From contig JADZCL010000078.1 of the NCBI GenBank assembly GCA_020851615.1, positions 1 through 5,666 on the forward strand: a stretch of 5,666 bases of DNA, written 5' to 3'. Made by a program: the position numbers and the translations under genes. Source of the DNA: Rubrivivax sp. GTDB lineage: Bacteria > Pseudomonadota > Gammaproteobacteria > Burkholderiales > Burkholderiaceae_C. This document shows positions 1 through 5,666 of the stretch, in pieces. The notes under the pieces are model-generated. The model worked only from the letters and a program-made list of their open reading frames with translations. It did no database searches and was not told where the DNA came from. Position 1 is the first letter of the stretch, and every line of letters starts with the position of its first letter.

Positions 1-3000
1 GGCTGCCTCGTGACGGCCTTCGCTGTCGATGAAGGCCCAGGCTGTGCGGGGGTAGAAGTGAAGCGGTTCGCACAGACCCTGGCGATACAGGCGCAGCAGG
101 TCCTCCAGCCGTGCGCGTGCCCCAGTCACCTGCGTGAACGCGATCGCCTCGTCCAAGGCCAGCCAGCGCGTGCGCGGCACCACACCCGGTGGCGCGGCGA
201 CGCACAAGGCGAGGTGGCGCAACCAGGCTTCAAGCCGATGGCTGACCCGCAGAGGCTCGGCCGACCACAGCGCCTGCCCATCGGTGCGCAGGCCGGGCAG
301 CGTGATGGCCAGCGTCCACGGCTCATCGTCGAGGTCGAAGGCGAGCGTGGTCGACAGCGGGGCCTGCGCCGGCGCGGCAGTCGCGGCACGCACATCGCCG
401 GCCAGGCGCTCGAAGGTCGGCAGGAGCTGCTCGAACTGCAGGCGCCCCAGCGGGCCTCCGGGCCACTGCGGGTGGGCCTGCGCCAGCTGCTGCGCCTGCA
501 CGCGGCAGCCGCCTTGCACGAGGTCCGCCAGCAGCCGCTTTGCAAGCGCGCGCGGCATGCGTCGCTCGGCCAGCAGCGGCTCCTCGTCGGAGAGCTCGTC
601 GGCATCCCAGCCGAGGTCGATGGCCAGGCGCCGGCGCAGCAGCGTGCGGCAGGGCTGGCCGAAGAACTCGATCAGCTGCTCGAGGCGGACTGCACGCCAC
701 TGTGGGTCGCGCAAGGGAAGCCGCCGGGGCAGGAAGACCGGCTGCCCGGCCAGGTCGGCCGGCGGGGCGCTGCCTTCGCCGTCTTGTGCGTCGTCGTCGC
801 TCGTGTCGGCGGGGTCATCGAGGTCCGCGTCGGCGGCAGTGCGCGCATCGGGTTCTGGCGCTGCCTGCGGTGCCGCCGTGGCGGCAAGGCTCTGGCGCAG
901 CGCATCGGCGAGATGGGCATCGTGACTGCGCAGGCGCGGGTCGCCGCCGACCTCGAAGGCCCGCAGCGAGAAAGGTTGCAGCGGATGCTCGACGACCAGG
1001 CGCTGGTGTGCCGCGTCCAGGCTGCGGCGATTCGCCGGATCGGTGGCGATGGCTGCGCCGAGCACGTCCAGCAGCTCGGCCACCAGCACCGAGGGAGGCA
1101 GCCGTGCGTTGTCGCGCACACTGCGCCCGGTGTGGCTCAGGTGCAGGTGCGAGCGTGCGGCCAGCAGGAGGTCGAGGAAGAGGTTGCGCTCGTCCAGCCG
1201 CCGCTGGCGGTCGCCACGCTGCGGCTGCGCGGCGAGCAGGTCGAACTCCGCGTTGCGAGTCGGGCCCGGGAAGAGCCCGTCGTCCAGCCCGAGCACGCAG
1301 ACGACGCGAAAGGGCAGGGCGCGCAGGCTGCCCATCGCGGTGAAGGTGACGGCGCCGCTGGCCGTGCCGCCGTGCATGGGGTCGTCCAGCTGCTGTTGCA
1401 GGGCCAGCCGCAGCAGCGGCAATGGTTGCGGCTCGGTGAGCCCGGCGTGTTGCATGGCCTGGATCAGTTCGCCGATGCGGGCCTGCAGTTCCTGCAGGTC
1501 TGCGCGCTCGTCGCCGTCGGCGGCGATGAACTGGGTGCAGGCATCGTGCAGCAAGGCGGCCCAGCGTTCGGGCGTGTGTGGCTGCGAAAGCGTTGCGTGC
1601 CAGTGCTGCAGTGCGTGCACGTAGGCCCACAACCGGCCCAGGAGCCGTGCCTCACTGCCCGCAATGTCGGCTGCCGGCAGCAGCCCGGCAAGGGGTTGGC
1701 GCGGGCCTGCAGGCAGTGCGTGGCCAAGGAAGAGCCGCGCCATGCCGTCGCACAGGGTGTGGCGGTCGGCGCGCGGCACATCGAAGCCGGCGCGGCGCTC
1801 GGCATCCAGGCCCCAGTGCACGCCCGCTGCGTGCAGCCACTCATGCACGCGCGCAAGCTCCTCTTCGTCCAGCCCGAAGCGGCGTGCCACGACCGGGTGC
1901 TGCAGCAGGCCGAAGACGGCACTGACCGGCATGCGCCCGGCCAGCAGGTCGAGCGTGGCGAGCAACGCACGGGCCGGCGCATCGACCATGCTGCGCGGGC
2001 GGCCGCTGATCGAGAACGGGATGTGCCGCGGCGCGGGCGCGCTGCCGAAGACTGCCTCCACCAGTGGCGCGCTCTCCGCGAGGTCGGGCATGGCCACGAG
2101 GATGTCGCCTGGCTGCAGGCTCGTGTCCTCGCCAAAGAGGCTGAGCAGGCGCTCGTGCAGGACCTCGACTTCACGCAGGCGCGAGTGGCAGACGTGCAGC
2201 TCGATGCTGCGGTCCGTGGCGTCCATCGCGACCGAACCGGGGGCCAGGGGCTGCAAGTCCAGCAGCGCGTTCTGCACCTGGGCGAGCAGGCTGCGCCCGG
2301 GGTGGGCGCGGTAGTCGCCGTCGTCGCAGACGGCGTCGCCACCCAGGTCGACCAGGCCCTCGATCATGGCCTGCGTCTGCTGGCCCAGGCCGGCGAGCAG
2401 GCGGTTGCCTTCCTCGTGCAGGGCCGCCTGGCCGCGCGCGGTGAGGTGGGCGAGTCGGCGGCGATCGACGAGTCCGAACCAGTACTCGCGGCACGGGTTC
2501 AGCAGGTAGACGTCGACATCGATGGCGCGGCCGAGTTCGGCAAGCATCTGCTGATGCAGCGGGGGTAGCGCCGGTGGTGCAAACACGTGCACCCGCGCCG
2601 GCAGGCCCGCGGCCCGTGCCACCGTCGCACCGCCGCGCCGCTGCGCCTGCACGAAGGCGGTCAGCGGGTGCTGCTCGGGCAGGCCCAGGTCGCGTGCCAG
2701 GCGCCGCCACAGCGCCGCCTGCCAGGCTTCGTCCGGGTGGCTCTGCAAGGCCGCGTCGCCTCGCCCCCAGGCCTGCAGCCACTGTGGGCGGTAGGTCGTG
2801 TATTGCTCGAACAAGGCTGCGACCGCGGCGGCGAGCTCGTAGCGCATCACCGCATCGGCCTGCGCCAGGTAGTGCGCCAGGCGCGGGTGCGCCTGCACCC
2901 ATGCCGCGTCGGCGAACACCGCATGCACGCGCCAGGCGAGTACCGGCGACGCCAGGGGCGACTGCGCGGGCACGCTCGGGTCGGCCGCGGCCACGCGCTG

Positions 3001-3216
3001 CCACAGCCATTGGGCGAGGAAGCCAAAGCGCACGTTGGCGCAGATGCCCCGCTCGCGCGCGATCGACAGCGTCAGCCAGCGGCGCAGTGCGCTGCTCGGG
3101 ACGATGAGCTCGCTGTACGCGAACGGGTCGCCGGCGGTTGCAGCGTCCGCAGCCAGCGTGGCCAGCAGCCGCTCGGCCAGCACCTCGGTGCGGTTGGAGA
3201 AGTGCAGGTTCAGCAT
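1..3216 (-). CDS. recC: RecC, gamma subunit of exodeoxyribonuclease V (RecBCD); 3' end cut by window edge
   Basis: RecC is the inactive-helicase scaffold subunit of RecBCD. It splits the duplex, scans single strands for Chi, and serves double-strand break repair and degradation of foreign linear DNA in the cytoplasm. Reading minus-strand triplets from the ATG at 3216 gives 1072 codons without a stop to the left edge. Matches to E. coli RecC, from memory, run along the whole length: the N-terminus MLNLHFSNR (E. coli MLRVYHSNR), FEQYTTYRP near 136-144, HVCHSRLREVEV at 341-352, a helicase-like segment around 621-650 (GAVTFTAMGSLR then ALPFRVVCVLG), GRSVRDN near 697-703 followed by PSVLV, VEHPLQPFS at 742-750, and the nuclease-like C-terminal domain from about 845 (QPCRTLLRRRL). 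FYPRTAWAF at about 1054-1062 is near the end. E. coli RecC has 1122 residues, so roughly 80 seem to lie outside. An acidic linker occupies about 775-828. The ATG is chosen by alignment; a GTG at 3225 has better ribosome-binding spacing. recB and recD are not in the window. Confidence 0.95.
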   Translation of the reverse strand, partial: MLNLHFSNRTEVLAERLLATLAADAATAGDPFAYSELIVPSSALRRWLTLSIARERGICANVRFGFLAQWLWQRVAAADPSVPAQSPLASPVLAWRVHAVFADAAWVQAHPRLAHYLAQADAVMRYELAAAVAALFEQYTTYRPQWLQAWGRGDAALQSHPDEAWQAALWRRLARDLGLPEQHPLTAFVQAQRRGGATVARAAGLPARVHVFAPPALPPLHQQMLAELGRAIDVDVYLLNPCREYWFGLVDRRRLAHLTARGQAALHEEGNRLLAGLGQQTQAMIEGLVDLGGDAVCDDGDYRAHPGRSLLAQVQNALLDLQPLAPGSVAMDATDRSIELHVCHSRLREVEVLHERLLSLFGEDTSLQPGDILVAMPDLAESAPLVEAVFGSAPAPRHIPFSISGRPRSMVDAPARALLATLDLLAGRMPVSAVFGLLQHPVVARRFGLDEEELARVHEWLHAAGVHWGLDAERRAGFDVPRADRHTLCDGMARLFLGHALPAGPRQPLAGLLPAADIAGSEARLLGRLWAYVHALQHWHATLSQPHTPERWAALLHDACTQFIAADGDERADLQELQARIGELIQAMQHAGLTEPQPLPLLRLALQQQLDDPMHGGTASGAVTFTAMGSLRALPFRVVCVLGLDDGLFPGPTRNAEFDLLAAQPQRGDRQRRLDERNLFLDLLLAARSHLHLSHTGRSVRDNARLPPSVLVAELLDVLGAAIATDPANRRSLDAAHQRLVVEHPLQPFSLRAFEVGGDPRLRSHDAHLADALRQSLAATAAPQAAPEPDARTAADADLDDPADTSDDDAQDGEGSAPPADLAGQPVFLPRRLPLRDPQWRAVRLEQLIEFFGQPCRTLLRRRLAIDLGWDADELSDEEPLLAERRMPRALAKRLLADLVQGGCRVQAQQLAQAHPQWPGGPLGRLQFEQLLPTFERLAGDVRAATAAPAQAPLSTTLAFDLDDEPWTLAITLPGLRTDGQALWSAEPLRVSHRLEAWLRHLALCVAAPPGVVPRTRWLALDEAIAFTQVTGARARLEDLLRLYRQGLCEPLHFYPRTAWAFIDSEGRHEAA

Positions 3217-3230
3217 GGGCGGCACGCGGG

Positions 3231-3235
3231 CCTGC
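3231..3235 (-). promoter_or_regulatory. Weak possible ribosome binding site for recC
   Basis: The minus strand reads GCAGG here. It lies 5 bases before an in-frame GTG (3225-3223) but 14 bases before the ATG (3216-3214). The spacing favours the GTG, which would add three residues to RecC, while homology to E. coli RecC favours the ATG. No better Shine-Dalgarno sequence is seen in the 28-base gap. Translation may partly depend on ribosomes finishing the upstream dehydrogenase gene, which is an inference. Confidence 0.3.
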
Positions 3236-3244
3236 GGGCACGGC

Positions 3245-4816
3245 TCACGCGACCACCACCGTCCTCGACTGCTCACGCATGTACAACGGCAGATAGTAGG
3301 AGCTTGCAATGGCCTTGCCGGTGGAGCCCGAGCCCTTCCAGCCGCCAAACGGCTGGTAGCCGGGCCAGGCGCCGGTCGTCGCGCCCTGCGCCCGGTTGGC
3401 GTAGGTGACGCCGGCCTCGATGTGCTCGTGGAACCAGGCCACTTCGTCGGCACCGCCGTAGAAGCCCGCCGTCAGGCCGACCTCGCTGGCGTTGGCCAGC
3501 TGCATCGCGTGCGTGCGTGAGTCCACGCGCTGCAGCAGCAGCAGCGGCAGGAAGAGCTCCTGCTGCCACAGCGGGTGCTGCGGTGGGGCCTCGGCCAGGG
3601 TCGGGCTGACGTAGTGGCCGTGCGTGTACTGCGGCGCAGTCAGGCGCGCGCCGCCGGCAAGCAGCGTGGCACCGCCCTGGGCCAGTTGGGCGACGCTGCG
3701 CTCGAAACGTGCGCACGCGGCCGCGTTGTTGACCGGCCCCATCCAGACCTGCTGCAGAGTCGGGTCGCCGACCGGGAGTGCTGCCGTCCGCGCCTGCACG
3801 CGCTCGATCAAGCCATCGGCGACACGATGGTGGACGTACAGCCGCGACAGCGCCGAGCACTTCTGGCCCGACAGACCGAAGGCCGAGCGCACGATGCCTG
3901 CGGCCGCCACGTCCAGATCAGCCTGCTCGGTGACGATGCAGGGGTTCTTGCCCCCCATCTCGGCGATGCAGGGGCGTGGCCAGCGGCCGCTGGCGCAGCG
4001 CGCGAGCAGGCCGCGCCCGACGGCCACCGAGCCGGTGAAGGTGACACCGGCGACTTCCGGATGTGCGGCGAGGGCCTCGCCCAGTTCGTGCGTATCGCCG
4101 TGCAGCCACTGGAAGACGCCCGCCGGCACGCCGGCATCACGCAGGCAGTCCGCCAGCAGGCGCCCACCCCAGGGCGTGTGCGGCGACCCCTTGGCGACGA
4201 CAACGTTGCCGGTCACCAGGGCGGCGGCCGTCGGCCCGCCCATCAAGGCCAGCGGGTAGTTGAAGGGGGCGATCACGAGCCACACGCCGTAGGGCCGCAG
4301 CACCGAACGGTTGGTCACGCGTACGCCGGCCAGCGGATCGTCGGGCAGCGGCACGTCGAATCCGTTTGCGTGCTCGAAGACGTCGGCGTAGTGCTGAAAG
4401 AAGTCGACCGTCTCCTGCGCTTCGCCCAGGGCCTCCATGCGGTTCTTGCCGACTTCGAGTGCCAGTGCCGCGGCGAGCGTGTAGACACGCTGCTGCATCA
4501 ATTCAGCGGTGCGGCGCAGCAGCGCGACCCGCTGCGCGAGCGGCGTGGCGCGCCAGGCTGGGTAGGCCTGGGCTGCGGCCTGCATGGCGGCGTCCACGTC
4601 GGCGGGTGTTGCGAGGGCGAAGTGGCCAAGATCCAGGCGCGTGTCGATCGGTGAGACCAGCCGCTGCGTGCGGCTGCGCATGACGTCGGCACCCTGCAGG
4701 TACAGGCCGTGCGTGGCGCCCAGCGTGCTGCGCAGGTGCGCCAGTGCGGCGTCAAACGCCTCGTGCATGCTGGCGGGCGGGTCGAACATGCTGGCGTAGG
4801 TCAGGCGAAAGGCCAT
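3245..4816 (-). CDS. Aldehyde dehydrogenase, 1-pyrroline-5-carboxylate (glutamate semialdehyde) dehydrogenase-like
   Basis: This is a complete 523-residue member of the aldehyde dehydrogenase superfamily, cytosolic with no signal peptide or membrane segment. It should oxidise an aldehyde to the carboxylate with NAD(P)+. Visible family residues are Asn186 in APFNYP (oxyanion hole), Lys209 (cofactor ribose binding), the TGS turn at 261-263 of the Rossmann domain, the general base Glu286 in EMGGKNP, the nucleophile Cys320 in SGQKCSA, Glu420 in QELFLP, and the C-terminal FGGWKGSGSTGKA at 490-502. The N-terminus FRLTYASMFDPP, the spacing and the length fit the stand-alone P5C dehydrogenase (RocA/PruA-like) branch better than short ALDHs of about 480 residues. 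Glu120-Val-Gly-Lys-Asn is also typical of that branch. The ATG at 4816 is supported by the conserved N-terminus and an AAGGGA ribosome binding site 8 bases upstream. One oddity is Gly210 after Lys209, where most relatives have proline. The substrate is not proven. The neighbouring aminotransferase suggests it takes the semialdehyde made by that enzyme. Confidence 0.9.
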   Translation of the reverse strand: MAFRLTYASMFDPPASMHEAFDAALAHLRSTLGATHGLYLQGADVMRSRTQRLVSPIDTRLDLGHFALATPADVDAAMQAAAQAYPAWRATPLAQRVALLRRTAELMQQRVYTLAAALALEVGKNRMEALGEAQETVDFFQHYADVFEHANGFDVPLPDDPLAGVRVTNRSVLRPYGVWLVIAPFNYPLALMGGPTAAALVTGNVVVAKGSPHTPWGGRLLADCLRDAGVPAGVFQWLHGDTHELGEALAAHPEVAGVTFTGSVAVGRGLLARCASGRWPRPCIAEMGGKNPCIVTEQADLDVAAAGIVRSAFGLSGQKCSALSRLYVHHRVADGLIERVQARTAALPVGDPTLQQVWMGPVNNAAACARFERSVAQLAQGGATLLAGGARLTAPQYTHGHYVSPTLAEAPPQHPLWQQELFLPLLLLQRVDSRTHAMQLANASEVGLTAGFYGGADEVAWFHEHIEAGVTYANRAQGATTGAWPGYQPFGGWKGSGSTGKAIASSYYLPLYMREQSRTVVVA

Positions 4817-4824
4817 GGCAGCGG

Positions 4825-4830
4825 TCCCTT
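4825..4830 (-). promoter_or_regulatory. Ribosome binding site of the aldehyde dehydrogenase gene
   Basis: The minus strand reads AAGGGA, 8 bases before the ATG at 4816. Its first A is the last base of the aminotransferase TGA stop codon (4832-4830). This overlap, and the 13-base gap between the two genes, point to coupled translation on one transcript. Confidence 0.7.
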
Positions 4831-5666
4831 CAGTTTGGCAAGTGGCGCGAGAGCAGCGCGTCGAGCCGGTCGATGGCGTCGGCCAGCTCGGCTTCGCCGA
4901 TGACCAGCGGCGGCGCCAGGATGATCAGGTTGCCCCGGCTGGCCAACGACAGGCCCTGGGCGAGCGCGTCGGCCAGCAATGCAGCCAGTGCGGGCGGTGT
5001 CTGCGGCCAGGGCGCAAGCGGCGCGCGTGTCGCGCCATCGGCAACCAGTTCGATGACGGCAAACAGCCCGTCGCCGCCGCGCACGTCACCGATCACGGCG
5101 TGGCCTTGCTGCAGCCGCTGCAGGCGCTCGAACAGCCACGCGCCCAGGTGCCGCGAACGCTCGATCAGCCCTTCCTCGCGATAGGTGCGCACGGCCGCCA
5201 GACCCGCTGCGCACGACAGCGGATGCCCGCAGTAGGTGAGCCCGGTGGCCAGCATGCGCTGCGCGATGCGTGCGTAGACGGGCGCCGAGACGATGACCGC
5301 GCCCAGAGGCGCAGCCGCACCGGTGAGGCCCTTGGCGCAGGTGATCAGGTCCGGTGCCTGGTCCGGGCCGTGCTTCTGCCATGCGAACCAGTGGCCGCAG
5401 CGCCCGAAGCCGCTCATCACCTCGTCGGCGATCAACCAGACCCCGCGCTCCCGGGTGAGCCGCCGCAGGGCCGGCCAGTAACCGGGCGGCGGGACGATCC
5501 CGTTGGTGCCCGCGTTGGGCTCCATGATGACTGCCGCGGTTGCGCCGGCACCCAGGCTGTCGATGCGCTCGGCCACCGCCTGCGCAGCCGCTTCGCCGCA
5601 GGCCTTGGCGCTGCGGCTGCCGAAAGGGCAGCGATAGGCGTAGGGCGGGGGCACGTGGTGGACACC
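4830..5666 (-). CDS. Class III PLP-dependent aminotransferase, 5' end cut by window edge
   Basis: The visible part is 278 residues, open to the right edge and ending in a TGA at 4832-4830. Relatives have about 430-460 residues, so roughly the first 150-180 are outside. The fold-type I class III signature is clear (numbered from the first visible residue): Glu49 in MEP, Asp81 in ADEVMSGFGR (contacts the PLP pyridine nitrogen), Lys112 in TCAKGLTG (Schiff-base lysine), and Thr144 in TGLTYCGHPL (phosphate contact across the dimer). A GDVRGGDGLF turn at 193-202 leads into the small C-terminal domain. PPYAYRCPFG near the start and the GTNGIVPPPGY segment resemble taurine:2-oxoglutarate-like and related omega-aminotransferases. 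The enzyme should move an amino group from an amine or omega-amino acid to a keto acid, leaving an aldehyde for the dehydrogenase encoded 13 bases downstream. The GTG at 5654 is an internal valine codon (preceded in frame by GVHH), not a start. The exact substrate cannot be assigned. Confidence 0.9.
   Translation of the reverse strand, partial: GVHHVPPPYAYRCPFGSRSAKACGEAAAQAVAERIDSLGAGATAAVIMEPNAGTNGIVPPPGYWPALRRLTRERGVWLIADEVMSGFGRCGHWFAWQKHGPDQAPDLITCAKGLTGAAAPLGAVIVSAPVYARIAQRMLATGLTYCGHPLSCAAGLAAVRTYREEGLIERSRHLGAWLFERLQRLQQGHAVIGDVRGGDGLFAVIELVADGATRAPLAPWPQTPPALAALLADALAQGLSLASRGNLIILAPPLVIGEAELADAIDRLDALLSRHLPN

Noticed and set aside
754..855. Frameshift or assembly error as the cause of the acidic stretch in RecC
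   Set aside because: The reading frame and RecC similarity continue on both sides without a shift, so a real linker is the simpler reading.
10..2568. An 852-codon plus-strand open frame, the longest closed frame in the window
   Set aside because: Its translation is Gln/Arg/Ala/Gly-rich with no recognisable domain, and it lies in exact antisense register with recC, whose minus-strand translation matches RecC throughout.
2171..3241. A 356-codon minus-strand frame starting just after the dehydrogenase stop
   Set aside because: It is an Arg/Ala/Pro-rich frame offset from recC; the recC frame at 3216 carries the conserved protein.
3575..4654. A 359-codon plus-strand frame
   Set aside because: It is antisense to the aldehyde dehydrogenase, which has a full set of catalytic residues, and its own translation shows no domain.
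5652..5654. A GTG that could be called the start of the aminotransferase
   Set aside because: The frame continues upstream to the window edge (GVHH before it), and the family needs roughly 150-180 more N-terminal residues.
1..5666. A new defence or mobile system, CRISPR array, repeat array or RNA gene
   Set aside because: The bases are almost fully covered by three recognisable genes. No direct repeats, inverted-repeat ends, transposase or RNA-like structure were seen by eye.

Overview
The window is a GC-rich (around 70% by eye), tightly packed piece of bacterial chromosome with all three genes on the minus strand. RecC is a proteobacterial-type protein (RecBCD pathway). Together with the GC content and the strong avoidance of A/T-ending codons, this suggests a high-GC proteobacterium, perhaps Burkholderiales or a relative. 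The taxon is an inference, not something the sequence states.

Reading in the direction of transcription, right to left: (1) 5666-4830 is the C-terminal part of a class III PLP-dependent aminotransferase whose N-terminus lies beyond the right edge. (2) 4816-3245 is a complete 523-residue NAD(P)-dependent aldehyde dehydrogenase, most like the 1-pyrroline-5-carboxylate (glutamate semialdehyde) dehydrogenase branch. (3) 3216-1 is the first 1072 codons of recC, the RecC (gamma) subunit of exodeoxyribonuclease V. Its last residues, roughly 80, lie beyond the left edge. The gaps are only 13 and 28 bases, so the three genes could share one transcript. No promoter, terminator, RNA gene, mobile element, CRISPR array or long repeat was seen, and no stretch over 300 bases lacks a gene.

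The aminotransferase and the dehydrogenase fit a two-step catabolic module: an amine or omega-amino acid is deaminated to an aldehyde, which is then oxidised to the acid. The substrate cannot be read from the sequence. RecC serves a different purpose, double-strand break repair and degradation of foreign linear DNA, and may simply be read from the same transcript.

The left 3.2 kb is easy to misread. The longest closed reading frame there is an 852-codon plus-strand frame that lies in exact antisense codon register with recC. It stays open because recC almost never uses TTA, CTA or TCA codons. The real gene is the minus-strand frame, which has no stop over 1072 codons and matches RecC throughout. 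I found no sign of a new multi-gene system. The most interesting points are that several RecC residues linked to Chi recognition in E. coli appear changed, that RecC carries an acidic low-complexity linker, and that recC sits directly behind a catabolic gene pair.
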